Source: Entonaema liquescens (taxonomy: Eukaryota > Ascomycota > Sordariomycetes > Xylariales > Xylariaceae). Taken from it: a stretch of 64,000 nucleotides of DNA. Below the pieces are notes generated by a model. That model was not told where the DNA came from, made no database searches, and saw nothing but the letters and a program-made list of their open reading frames with translations. Where the stretch lies: contig CADCSX010000006.1 in NCBI GenBank assembly GCA_902805475.1, positions 2,604,001 through 2,668,000 on the forward strand. The letters are read 5' to 3'. The translations under genes were made by a program, and so were the position numbers. Positions 1-10,999 of the stretch are shown one piece after another. How positions within the stretch are numbered: the first letter of the stretch is position 1; each line of letters opens with the position of its first letter.

Positions 1-155
1 TTATTCATGGACCCTTCACTAATGCTTTTTTACCAAGGTATTATGTTTTACAATCATTGTCAAAAAGAAAACCAAGCAAGAAGATAGATAGACATCATTG
101 CTGATCTTCTATCCCGTTAACAACGCGTAGCGCACGTCTGGGTGCCAATACGACG

Positions 156-2902
156 CTAATGAAATTCGGTTGCTGTTATATTGAAGTTAGCAATTGATTC
201 TTTATGCAAGGAGTTGCGGGATGTCTTCAACCACCCCTGAGTCAAGGCCATTGAGAAACTCCGGAGGGGTAAGGGAAGAAGGGGGAAAAAGAAATATTCA
301 ATACTACGTACCCGTCCATCCAGTAGCGCATCCGCCGACCCAGCCGTACTACGACTCGCGCCGCTTTTAGAGCGTCCGACGCCTCCTGCGCCAGCCGCCC
401 CGCTGAGGTAGCTATCGTACGCCCAGGGGTTGTCATCACTAGGCCGTGGCCAACCTGAACCCGAGCCTGATCCAGATGTCCCAGAACTCGGATCGTCGCC
501 GGGCGCCCATTTTTGTTCGCTCTGGCGACCGACCCAACCGAAATGCTCGCTAGAGCCGCCGGAGGAATCGCGGCGGTGGCTCTTGCGTAGCTTGTCGCGC
601 ATCCCTGCGACGGCCGCTCCAAAGCCCTTTTCTCCTTGGATGGAACCGGAGTATCGGTTCGCAATAGCCATATGTTGCTTATACGCAGCCACTTGGCGAC
701 GGTATAGCCATGTGCAGAAACCGAGATATAGTGCGGCTAGACCCGCCAGACCTGCTATTACGCCTGCGGCAATCAAGCCCCCGTTTGCACCGGAGGGTGA
801 TGTCGATGAGCCGCCGGGTCCTGAACCGCCATTTGACACGGTAGCAGTGCTTCCTGGGGCCGTGATGGTAAATACTGGTGGTGTGCCAGTCTTGAAAGGT
901 CCGTCGGTGGCAGGACCAGATGCTGGTTGCGTTGCCGTCGCGCCACCGTCAGAAGAGCCGCCCACAATAGATTGAACTATATCAGGCACCTTATAACCGT
1001 AGCTGCCAGCAAGTATGCTGTTCTCCGGGTGATCGTCCCCTGGGTGGTCCGCAGCATCGAATGAATCCTTCCATTCCAAATTGGAGGCGTCGAAGTTATA
1101 GATGCCCGGCTTGTCACAGGCAATTTCAGTACCGACATAACCACCGATCACGACCATCTGACCATCTCGGGCGGCGCATTGATGACCAGCTCGGGCCGGC
1201 GGTTCGTTGCTCGTTGAAGTATCGACTTTAATCCAAGTAAATGAGGGTACAGTTAAAATCCATATGTCCGTGTACTGAGTTTGATTTTTATACGGGAGCA
1301 GGTTCTGTCCGCCGTACATGTAGATATTGAACGAACTTGCATCGGGGGCCGAGAAGATAACTGCGCATGGATTAACTCGTACCTGAGGCGCATCACCGGA
1401 CGTCTCTTGGTGATACCAGGTACTAGTTTTTATATCATAAACATCAATGGTGCTCATGGAGGAGTATCCATCGGTGGTTTCGTGTTCTCCGACAACTCCT
1501 CCACCTAGACCTAGTAAAATGCCTCTTGGACCCCAGCCAGGAACGTAGACAAGAACACCGTCGGCTCGTTCGGTAAAGCCTTCCTGGTTTTGAATGCCGC
1601 CCCATGTGATATTTCTGTACGCACCGCCTTCTGGGGCACCAGAAGAATGGAGCGAGTCGACCCCGGAGTTCGCATATCCTGGATGTGTGAACTCCAGTAG
1701 ACTCTTCAGATAAACACGGTCAACTTGATCCGACCATCCCGGCGTAGTACCCCAATCTAGGTGACCACCGAAATACCAGCTAACGCCTAACTCAGGCACG
1801 GATATACCAGCGCCTTCCGCTGCTCGTTGTATGGGAATGCCTTCGGGATCTGAAAAGTTTCCGGCTGATGTCTTAGGATTTTGAAATTCGGACCATGTTG
1901 ATGAAGCTACATCGTACATCCACGTAGAGACTGGTGATGGTTCAACGACAGGAGTGTCGGAAAATTCGCCGCCATAAAGGTATAGCCGGTCTAAGTCGTT
2001 CCACAGATAACCAAGGGATACCGCCGGCGGTCCCGACGGTCTAGGGAGACCTGTCAGGGCCGGCGAGCTGATGTCCCACGATTTGGTGAGATCAAGGGCT
2101 ATCAAGTCGTTATCTAGGACCCGGTTAGTAGAGATCTTCCCCACTTCTCGATGCTTCACTTACTCCACGTATTCGCTTGCTGGTCTCCGTTAGTCTTTGA
2201 CCGACCACCGTAAAAGTACACTGTCCCATTAATTAACGCGCCTTAAGGAAGTTAGTGTCTCTGGTACGAAAGAACTACAATATTTGATAATCGCTTACTT
2301 TGGCCGGCCCATCTCGTACAAACGTCGGTAGAACTATCCTCTCTGCTTTGAAGGTGGACGCTCGGAGTTGGTCTAATTACGCCCGCGTCTGCGCCGCTAA
2401 TCTCAACCTTTTTACGGCCGTTATTATAACTAATGGTAGGAAGAACAATTGCGATGAGCAGAGCGATCATGGAGAGCCTATGAAGCCCTGCAATGGTGGG
2501 AGGTGGCGCACTAGAAGTAGTTTTCATCCTCGGGCGCCTCGACGGTGCCAATTTAGACAACCACTTCGACTTTCCCCTCGACGAACCGTGCCCACTAGGC
2601 GGTCTTGTTTCCACAGGTGATACTATTTCCGAAGATGGCTCAATTCTTTCACCGGTGTTGCTTTCTTCGTGCGTTTCGGAGATAATGTTTTGTTGACTTG
2701 CTCGTTCCTCTTCGGTTAATCCTACTTCTTTAAATATCGATCGTCGGCCTTTTCTAATACTGCTACCCATCGAAAATGTCGGGAGTCTTGAGCCTTCTCT
2801 CAGACGATCTGATGTAACCAGCGAATTAAATCTTGGACGCGGAGTCTCGTTTCGTCGACTTCCAAGGTCAGGATTGCTGTTGAAGACTTTGGTAAATGTC
2901 AT
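156..2902 (-). CDS. Kelch-repeat membrane protein
   Basis: This is a four-exon gene: 2902-2299, 2241-2164, 2113-312 and 236-156, giving 854 aa. The introns are 57, 50 and 75 nt and all phases fit; the joined product reads smoothly into the YFYGGRS kelch blade. Residues 1-143 are basic and low-complexity, followed by a hydrophobic segment at about 144-159. Kelch-type blades with YGG/IGG turns follow, then a Gly/Ser/Thr-rich stalk and a second membrane helix at about 672-696 (GGLIAAGVIAGLAGLAALYL). The Ser/Gly-rich tail ends in HKESIANFN. Architecture and sequence match a widespread but uncharacterised fungal kelch membrane-protein family, with the propeller predicted to lie outside the cytosol. 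Function is unknown. The last 75-nt intron is in frame, so retaining it would also give an open product; its CTGAC branch site favours splicing. Confidence 0.85.
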
Positions 2903-4096
2903 GGTGAAATAGCATCCGACTTATCGCGTGGATGGTCTCCTCTCAAATCTATCGCATAAAAGGATATCGCCACTCCATGCATAGTGATGACTACGGGAGG
3001 GGGCATGGCATCTTCATATATGGGTATGAGGTCACTGCGACCGTCTGGGGCTTTCCGGGGGTAGCCATAATATACAGAATGAATATAGGGGCCAATTACG
3101 GAGAGACTATGGGGATACAACAGCGTCGGCATTTGGTATAATAGGTCCGGGTAACGTTTAAGGCTCGTGGATGTAACGGGGTGACATGGGCGCTTGGCTC
3201 ACTACATCATGGATATGAAGATTGGATGCCATGATTGCATCAGCCAGTAGTGTTTTGCCGTAAGGGGGTTGCTAGTAAAATGCGTTGGATGCGCTGGGTG
3301 CGGCGAGTTGAAGCTGGAAAACTTGGCAGCTCGTCTAATAGAAGTCGGTAGCATGTAGTTGCTCATTGCCTATTTAAGCCAGGAACGGGAAGATTCAGAA
3401 CAGATGATTGGCTCCCAAGGAACAGACCAACAGGGGTAGGCCAAGTATGACGACAACGCCCTCAAGATCTGATCGATCCAAAGTCTGAAAGAGGAAGAAC
3501 TGGGGTAGAATCGCTTCCCCACAAGGAGATTTTGTTCCTAGCTACCTACCTACCTACCTAGTTATATATAATACACTAAAGCTGGTGGTTTATGCAGATT
3601 GATGATAGGAAAACGTAAATACTAGTAATTGATGAATATAGAGAAAAGGAAAGGCAATAGGTGAAAATATTTCAATGTAGTATGGTATGAGAGATCTTTT
3701 TAGCCAAGTGTATTGTCACTGCATAACCCCCTGAATCCAACCGCCACCGCCATAGGCAAGTGCTCATATTGCTTGAAATGATGGATGAATACGCCTTCTA
3801 GTCCGCGTACAGAGAAATGTATTATATTAACTGACTAATTAAGAACCTCCCAATACGGTTGCCTCCTTCAACTCGTCGCGCTCTCCGGGAGGGAACTAGA
3901 CCGTCTGTTCTTACTGAACCCAGGTAATTGTTTATGATAGGGTGTATTCAACCTTTTGACAGTACAACTAAACTTAATTATTCTCATTCTCATCCTCATC
4001 CTATTCAAACGGCCCTCTTCGCACCCATTATCTTGTAGAAGGAAAGAAAATCATTTAGATATCTCACCAATTTCAGCATAATATATCTCCCCAAAT
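2903..4096. other. Intergenic region, no gene seen
   Basis: This 1.2 kb stretch separates the divergent kelch and F-box genes and should hold both promoters. Two overlapping open frames near 2900-3140 are short and have no recognisable family. An ACCTACCT microsatellite lies at about 3542-3560, and a CATTCT/CATCCT pyrimidine tract sits just upstream of the F-box start. Nothing else can be supported. Confidence 0.6.
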
Positions 4097-5446
4097 ATGG
4101 ATCGCCGCAACCAAACTTTACCCCTACCTCCAGAGATCTTCCACATCGTTTGTTCTTACCTGGATCCTTCTGAAGCACGACCCTTGCGGCTAGTCTGCAG
4201 GAAGTTGGCAGACATCGGTGCCTGTTATGGCTTTACAGATATCACCGTTTATCTCTATGAGCCCGACTTCTCCATGCTGTATCATTTTGCTCATCACCCT
4301 GTCATCAGTAGGAATATTCTCCGCCTTACCTATGACGACCACATCCTCTGGAGGCCGAACTACACCTCATTTCTTTCTCTCGATGAGTATCTGGCCCACA
4401 CTGCATCTGAATACTTACGTGAAAGGGTATCGGCCTGTAAGACGAATTGGCTTCCAGACGACGCATTTGACAGGAATCCCATGTCTTCAGCAGACATCCA
4501 AGAGAATTATAGCCGCTACACAAGTACTGCGAGATACCAGAAACATATCTTGTCGATCGGAGGGGACTACGAACTTTTCGATAAGGTCATACCAAAGCTT
4601 ACTAGCTTAAAAGAAGTCATGATCAGTACTGATTTCAAGATCCATCCATCGCCTTTCACCGCGTTTTTTACCCACACCCATTCTACGTCTCGGCCATGGT
4701 GTCTTCGCCAGATGAATACAATCATGCGTGGATTAAGAGGATCAGAGATTCAATTACGTTATTTAATGGGTATCATGGTGGATTCGGCGTTGATTCAGTC
4801 GCCTATCTTCCACGGTCTTATAGCTTGTTGTAACAAGTTGGAGTCTATTGGGTTGTTATTTCGGTGTATAGGGAGGGTACAAACAGTTCTAACCCCCCAA
4901 ATCCAAGAGATGGACTACCCGCATACGGAAACAGGGGAACTAGCAAGGCTTCTGAAGACACTCCCTGCCCTCAAGCATCTGACCCTTTTCTTCGCTCAGA
5001 CTGCACACCGTCACGGAGGCTTCGCTGAGCTCAATAATATCATCACTCCTGGATTCCAATGGAAGGATCTACGTGAGGTTCGCTTACATCAGATTAGGGC
5101 CCATATAAATGACTTATTCGGCTTCTTTGAATTACACCGACTGACATTGAAGTTTATTCATCTCCGTCACTGCAATCTTTCCACTAGAACATGGGTAGGG
5201 CTCTTATGGCGAATGAAGCGGACCCTAAAACTTCAGAGTCTGCGTCTTTCCGTGCTATTAATTGGAGACTCCGAAGCACCGGAAAACTCTTCGGATACTA
5301 ATAGTACAGCACCTCTTGACGGACGAGAATGTTGGAAATTTAGAGGTTCTGAAGGGAGTGACTTTTCATCCGATATAAACGAATGGTTCGTTCACGATGC
5401 GCCATGCCCCTTAACTCCAGAACGAATAGCAACATTAAAGATGTAA
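4097..5446 (+). CDS. F-box domain protein
   Basis: Single-exon gene of 449 aa. Residues 8-42 form an F-box (LPPEIFHIVCSYLDP, then RLVCRKLADIG), the motif that binds Skp1 in SCF ubiquitin ligases. The rest is an alpha-helical, weakly leucine-rich region (ALKHLTLFF, LREVRLHQI) of the kind that presents substrates, but no clear LRR array is visible. Proteins with this layout are numerous and mostly uncharacterised in ascomycetes, and the target cannot be predicted. The start ATG is the first in frame and places the F-box near the N terminus as usual. No intron is needed. Confidence 0.8.
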   Translation: MDRRNQTLPLPPEIFHIVCSYLDPSEARPLRLVCRKLADIGACYGFTDITVYLYEPDFSMLYHFAHHPVISRNILRLTYDDHILWRPNYTSFLSLDEYLAHTASEYLRERVSACKTNWLPDDAFDRNPMSSADIQENYSRYTSTARYQKHILSIGGDYELFDKVIPKLTSLKEVMISTDFKIHPSPFTAFFTHTHSTSRPWCLRQMNTIMRGLRGSEIQLRYLMGIMVDSALIQSPIFHGLIACCNKLESIGLLFRCIGRVQTVLTPQIQEMDYPHTETGELARLLKTLPALKHLTLFFAQTAHRHGGFAELNNIITPGFQWKDLREVRLHQIRAHINDLFGFFELHRLTLKFIHLRHCNLSTRTWVGLLWRMKRTLKLQSLRLSVLLIGDSEAPENSSDTNSTAPLDGRECWKFRGSEGSDFSSDINEWFVHDAPCPLTPERIATLKM

Positions 5447-6314
5447 TTGCATTTGCACGGATGAAGTAACAGGCCCTAATCACGTTAGCGATAAGACGGT
5501 ATTCTGTCTTCGGAATAACCAATACTGCAGCGAAAAAGATATGTGTGTTTTGATCCAGCGAAGCCTAGACTAGGAGAGTCTAACGTATTCTATCTAGCTA
5601 TCTATTATTGGGGGATGCGATGACTTTAGCAGCTACGACCTCTAGTGAAGTTAAATGGGTAGGTAATATCCTAGAATCATTGACACTCTATTGTCTCCTT
5701 TTCAGTCAAAGTTCCTGCCGTCAAAATTATCATTGGCACAATTTACATTACTCGATGACATATTGTTATCGCCAAGAACCACCAGTGAGTGAATTGTTTA
5801 TGAATGGTTTAACCTAACCTAGTGAATTAGATATCCATTACTCATAGTATTAATTATCTACTTACTGTGAGTCTTGTATGTTGTGATGTATGGTATATCA
5901 GTTATTTGCTTTGCAACATCATTTCCCACCTTGACCAAGCTATGAAGTAATGGCGACTACCGGGTGATTAAGTTACACTTGTCTTCTGAGGACATATTAA
6001 CTTCATCTTGAGAGTAGGCACTATGGTATTGATACCCTAACAGATTCTGACTCAAATACAGGTAAGCGCACACAATAAATCTGACGAGAAGAATGATTCT
6101 GCGAAGCTGGTTTTCCATATCGCCTCAACCATGTACTTATATAATCCGGTACAAATTCTTTTCGAACTTCCTTGTAATTAGGTATCTATCGACATTTTAT
6201 AAATGCTTCAGTTTCACTTCTCTTTTCCCAAGATTTTTCTTTTTGAAGACCTGTCTCTGGCTTGTTTAGACGCTTCATATTTCCGTGGAACTTCCAAAGG
6301 TACCCGTCGCAACA
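5447..6314. other. Intergenic region, no gene seen
   Basis: About 870 nt of AT-rich sequence between the F-box gene and the Ser/Thr-rich gene. A 69-aa open frame at 5608-5817 has no family resemblance. The region should contain the 3' end of the F-box gene and the promoter of the next gene. Confidence 0.5.
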
Positions 6315-7244
6315 ATGCATACATACACGAGGCGCAGTTTTCTGTTCGCCCTGATGGCACGTGCATTCGGTCTTGATGCAAACCAGTCGTCTGAGTCTGC
6401 TTGGACTACTACTCGGTGGGTTACGTTGACAACTACGAGGACACTTACCACATTTCCAGCCTCGTGGACTAATAGCTCTGTTGAGGCCGCGCACGCAATG
6501 GAAAATTCTATGGCATCCGTATCCAATACCACTGGAAGAATCCTAAGCACAGACATTACAGCAGCGAGTCCGGCGATTACGGGGACACTCACCACAGAGA
6601 CTAGGTGTTCATGTATAACGATTACCTTAAACCCATCGATTACGTCTTCCCAGTCCTACCATCACCATCACCACCATCCCCACCCGACAAACTCAACAAG
6701 CTCTACAGTGGCATCGAAGTCTACAGAGGGGGATCACAGCGCCTCTTCCGTGATAACCCTCTGGCCGCGTCCGGGAATGGCTGACCCCACTGAGGATCCA
6801 TCTTCCCCCTCCAACGTACCCCAGATTACCTCAATCCCTCGAGTAAACTCAAGCTCGCCGGTAACCTTATCTACGCCCCATACCTTAGGGGGCAGCACAA
6901 GCCCAGGGTTGGTCGTTTCGTCGACAATAAGCTCCGCGGGGCTTCAAAACTCTACAAGTCAAGGTCTATATTTCTCCACTTTGCCCAGTAGCTATACGTC
7001 CACCAGCAAAGCTTCCTCGCAGGTGGCTATTGTCAGTACAGCCACTACATCCGATGGGACGGGGTATGGTGAGGCTACGACAATTCCGACTACTACTAGC
7101 CTAAGCCATTCCGATGAAGGCACACGGACCTTTAACCCGACAATTCCTCTTTCACCCATTCACGCTCCCACCACAACCTTAATGGTATCTGCTATCAATA
7201 GAAAATTCTCGACCAGGAAACCGTCTCATACAACAACTGCCTAG
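6315..7244 (+). CDS. Ser/Thr-rich predicted secreted protein
   Basis: An open frame of 309 aa from the ATG at 6315; the frame is open further upstream only from a GTG, which is not a plausible start here. The N terminus (MHTYTRRSFLFALMARAFG) looks like a basic-hydrophobic signal sequence. The rest is more than one third Ser/Thr, with many SST and TTT stretches expected to be O-mannosylated, and contains a histidine run (YHHHHHHPHP) near residue 115. No catalytic domain, GPI site or second membrane helix is clear. Low-complexity wall or surface proteins of this kind are common in fungi, but an unspliced or chance open frame cannot be excluded. I do not recognise a family. Confidence 0.5.
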   Translation: MHTYTRRSFLFALMARAFGLDANQSSESAWTTTRWVTLTTTRTLTTFPASWTNSSVEAAHAMENSMASVSNTTGRILSTDITAASPAITGTLTTETRCSCITITLNPSITSSQSYHHHHHHPHPTNSTSSTVASKSTEGDHSASSVITLWPRPGMADPTEDPSSPSNVPQITSIPRVNSSSPVTLSTPHTLGGSTSPGLVVSSTISSAGLQNSTSQGLYFSTLPSSYTSTSKASSQVAIVSTATTSDGTGYGEATTIPTTTSLSHSDEGTRTFNPTIPLSPIHAPTTTLMVSAINRKFSTRKPSHTTTA

Positions 7245-7709
7245 AAAGGCACTAGTTTTCTGATCGGTGGAAGGTTTGGATAGTGTTCGAGGATTGGTTT
7301 TATGGGGGATGTGCTGCAGATTGGACTTCGCTCTCCTTTTCATGAGGTATTTAGGTGGATTTTGCCCAGGGTCGAAAAGAAAGGGGGCAGTGATAGGGAA
7401 TAGAGAAAGGGGGTGATGAATTTGGGGTTTGGTGTAATCTTTACTTGAGTAGCGCAACGTAATATTATATCTATCGATCCTAATTTTCGAAAGGTTGGCC
7501 GAGATAACTTAAAATGTCAAGCATGCTTGTATGGTATATCCGGCAATTAAAGTCATGTTCTCGTAGTTTGGTACATATTTCCTACTCTAGGGTCGTGGGT
7601 TAACAAATTTAGGTACATGACTCCTTCCTTTTAAAGCTCCCTCAAGTATAGCATATTATCATTGTCTTCATCATACTGTTGGCTGTACTGTTAACGGTCA
7701 CTGACTTGT
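7245..7709. other. Intergenic region between convergent genes
   Basis: About 465 nt between two convergent genes. A 92-aa open frame on the minus strand (7179-7457) has no family resemblance and overlaps the 3' end of the Ser/Thr-rich gene; I treat it as chance. Nothing else is seen. Confidence 0.5.
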
Positions 7710-8355
7710 TCAGTTAGTAAGTACCCTGGCAAGCGCAAAGCCCCAGTCCAACACAGTAAACACTGCATCTAGAACCGTGATCCGATCAAGCCCCTTGCCC
7801 ATGATCCATCGATCATTGTTTCGGCTTAGCGTGAAATTCAGAATGGCCTGAGAGAAGTTCGCTAGACCGAGGACCGCCAAGGCTGTAATATCGAGCGCAA
7901 GATCACCTGCGCTCGTCTTGGAAGAGAGATATTTAGGAGACCGTCGTAGCGCGTATAGTCGAAGGACCGAGAGAAGAAGAAGCGGGGAGTTCATCCCGCC
8001 TAGATAAGCCATGATGTCGTGATGCCACTTGTCGCCAGCCGGCGTAGAGCGGATTGCTGGATCTTTAGAGATTTTACGATGCGAAATCCTTCGCATCGAG
8101 TGGGCTTGGCGGAAGCCGAAGTGGATGACCGCACTATGAAAATCAGCAACAGTTCTACCTTAGTATCACCAGTGATAGTGAAGTAAAGGTTGTAAGTTAT
8201 AAGTCTTACCTGCTGAACCATAGCTTGAAAGAAAGACTTGTGTTAGCTATCGTACGGAAATAATTATGAGTGGGAAACTCAACACTCACTGCATTTCCAG
8301 CGTAAAGTGCTTGGGTCAACCCAGGGCTGGTCAAAGTTGCTAGTATATCACTCAT
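7710..8355 (-). CDS. Small polytopic membrane protein with microexon
   Basis: Three exons: 8355-8290, 8223-8210 and 8133-7710, giving 167 aa. The middle exon is only 14 nt, flanked by GT..AG introns of 66 and 76 nt, and both phases fit, so the N terminus reads on as NALWFSSAVIHFGFRQAHS. Three or four hydrophobic segments follow: around the microexon, in MNSPLLLLSVLRLYAL, in LDITALAVLGLANFSQ and in VLDAVFTVLDWGFALA. I do not recognise the family beyond an uncharacterised fungal membrane protein. It lies about 8 kb from the biosynthetic cluster and no link is shown. The start gives a short extracellular or lumenal N terminus. Confidence 0.65.
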
Positions 8356-9196
8356 TTTTGTATTTTAAAGATATAATTGATATCTTGTTTTGCTTTCCCT
8401 TATGATATCTAAGTTGATACTGATGAACTGTTTGGTGGTGTAGTATCATAGACACACTCTCAGCTATCTAGCGAGCAAGTAGATCTTATATTGAGAGAGG
8501 AATCCTCAGCCAAGGCCGAGGCAGGGCTCAGTCAACTCCACCTAGGTGGGACACCTCGGCTGGGGTATATAAAACGTGGGTTTAAGCTTACATCTCCATG
8601 GGGAGCCATATCCTAATAGGCAGGTGGAGCTTCCAGAGTTGGTATAAATGATAAAGCAAGTCAGGGCGCATACGTATTAGCTTTTATGTAGGTAGTTGGA
8701 TTCGTTCCTTCACTTGGATACCTAACCCCGAAGGAGCGTGTAAGGGCTTGGTACCATGCTCTCAATAAGTCACATTACGCAGGAGGATAGATCTTCTTCA
8801 GCGGTCGAACATGAGTGATGCAAAACTGCGAGACGAGTCGCTGGTCCAGCCGCTGAATTCAAACCGCTATATCGCTACCTAAAACTACCTAATCTATGAG
8901 ACGCCTCGAACGACACATCTCGAATTGCGACATATAAGGAACTAAACCCCTGTTTCCAGAACGCCTCCTAGCTCAAATTAACGGCACAGCTGAAATCTCA
9001 TATGGAGCTCAAATTCAAACCAAGGGCGTGAGTTTGCGATTGGCGCTTCGCATAGGAACCAAACGCTACCAATATATGCATAACCCATGTCGGAAGCATT
9101 CTCGCTCAACAGTTTTTTCATCCCAATTATGAAAGGGTTATTGTCTTCGGCTTCCTCCCATCCCTTTCCTCCAGGTATGATACCGAGCCAAGTATC
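8356..9196. other. Intergenic region, TATA-like promoter motif
   Basis: About 840 nt without a supported gene. A 12-nt palindrome CCACCTAGGTGG at about 8538-8549 and a TATATAAAA box at 8566-8574 sit in a locally GC-richer patch. They could belong to a promoter or a decayed element, but no downstream coding frame or terminal repeats were found. Confidence 0.35.
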
Positions 9197-9577
9197 CTAG
9201 CTCGTTGGCTCGTCCAGGGCGGCAGCCGCATTTAGCATAGCAGTACGGGTGTCAGCATGCTGGATGTTGCAATAGCCAACCATATCTAGGCTGCTCAAGT
9301 TACCGTGTATTTGTGCGTAGTTGTGCTTGAGTACATCTCGGGCTCTTATTCTTCGGTCGACCTGTGTAGTATTGATGTCAAAGCAAATGTAAATTCCCGG
9401 CACGGTAGCAAAAAGCGAAATCTGCCTGGCGCCGCGCTCCGTTGTTCGCCATGCCTTCCAGTCTGAAATATCCTCGATAGGAAAATAAGAACGAAGAGCT
9501 ATCTTTTCATCCATCGAGAGGCGCGCTGGGAGGTTTTGAAGATATGGCAGCGCCATGTGAAGATATGGTAGCGCCAT
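9197..9577 (-). CDS. Hypothetical protein, uncertain gene
   Basis: A 126-aa open frame starting with ATG at 9577. The first 14 residues are a duplicated heptad (MALPYLH, MALPYLQ) made by a 21-nt tandem repeat, so translation could begin at either methionine. The remainder is mixed charged and hydrophobic with no signal peptide, membrane helix or family I recognise. It stands alone in a gene-poor stretch. It may be a small gene, one exon of a larger gene, or a relic; codon use gives no clear verdict. Confidence 0.3.
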   Translation of the reverse strand: MALPYLHMALPYLQNLPARLSMDEKIALRSYFPIEDISDWKAWRTTERGARQISLFATVPGIYICFDINTTQVDRRIRARDVLKHNYAQIHGNLSSLDMVGYCNIQHADTRTAMLNAAAALDEPTS

Positions 9578-9578
9578 T
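9537..9578. repeat. 21-nt tandem duplication
   Basis: Two adjacent 21-nt copies (9537-9557 and 9558-9578) differ at two positions. They duplicate seven codons at the start of the hypothetical open frame. Confidence 0.8.
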
Positions 9579-10999
9579 GTTTCAAGAGATTTCGATGAGC
9601 CTAGGGAAATGCCGTATATTATGCAAAGATAGTTTGATATAGGTGGTCAATGAATGTTAACTACCTTGGATATGTATGATGGTAGTCCCGCTGTTCAATG
9701 GTTGGCTTTTGCTGGAGATGGATTATTAGATGGAAATTGAATAAAATCAATGATGCCTTACCTAGATGAAGGTAGCTGACTTCAAGTTAACGTTGACTTG
9801 TGGCACTTTCCTCGCATGCACAATGATAGACGTACGCATATTTATTATCCAGATCATTTTTGTCAACTACGCCCCTTATATAGTTGTAACCTTGTATAAG
9901 AGGTGAATACATCATATGCGCACCTGCTCTGGTATGTTTTCCATACGTAAGGTAAGTGTACCTACCTGTGGAGGCTCTACAAGTAGGTACCTACCGAGGC
10001 ACTTAATTATATTCACCATCATTGAAGCTCATCGATACAGTAATAGGTGAGTAAGCATATTCGATATGCTGAGTCCGTTATTAAAAGAGTCGTATTATCT
10101 TAACTTAGGTACCTAGGTAGATACCGATGTAGGTATCTAAACTCAGATAGAATGTGTCTTCTACCCCTTTTGATTGATATCCCAAGGGAAACTTCTTTTC
10201 TAAGGGTACTCACTGTGTCGAGGTATTAATGACAAAGGATGTTTTACTATTGCTTCTAGAGTAGATGTCGCTAGTATCTACCTAGGTACCTACCTAAGTA
10301 AGAACATCTTCGCAACGGCTCTCTTTTCCATATTATTTTCTATGTAAGGTATGTGTAGAAACTCATGTGTTGCCTGTGATTGTGTGAAATATTGAATTGA
10401 AGACGGCGTTGAAGTAGCTTGTCAATAAATAGGTAGTCAAAGCCAAGTAGATCCATCTCTGGTAGTTGACTCAACGGATGTTCCACCATACCTATTAAAC
10501 ATTTTAATGGGGTGAATCGTTAGGTCTGGCAGTTGGTTTCCAGCTACCTAAGTCTACAGACACAGCTGTAGATCTCCCTGAATCATAATGATACATTGAT
10601 ATATGTTCATCACGAGGTAATTAAAGTAACGACCGTGGAAAAGAATTCGTTATTCCTCATGGAACTCTAAAATAACCCAGCTATGGGAGCCTATGGCTAT
10701 ACATCCGTGGTACGCTCTTTGCGCTGGATGTCTCATCTTAAATCCTGACAATGTTTTTGAATCGAGTCGGATCAAGAGTATTCATATTAACTACCTCTGG
10801 AGGCAATAATAGCAACGCATGGACTACGATTCATATTTCTACCTATTACTGTATTGTCTTCTCTGCACATATGAGCTAGGAGTATGCACCGAAGCACATC
10901 TATTATATCGCTACATGTTAGAATGTCACTCAAACACTTAGATTTGCAAGCAGAAGCTAGTGCCTTACCCTTGGATAATATTTATATTCGACGCCTCAG
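9578..10999. other. Gene-poor AT-rich region with TACCTA motifs
   Basis: About 1.4 kb with no supportable gene on either strand. It is rich in short motifs built from TAGGTACC and TACCTAGG (for example near 9958-10000, 10108-10135 and 10278-10300), which recur in other intergenic stretches of this window (3542-3560, 22400, 26860). No terminal inverted repeats or transposase remnants were seen. Confidence 0.5.

Noticed and set aside
8500..8600. Possible solo LTR around the TATATAAAA box
   Set aside because: No TG..CA ends, target-site duplication or second copy could be found in the window.
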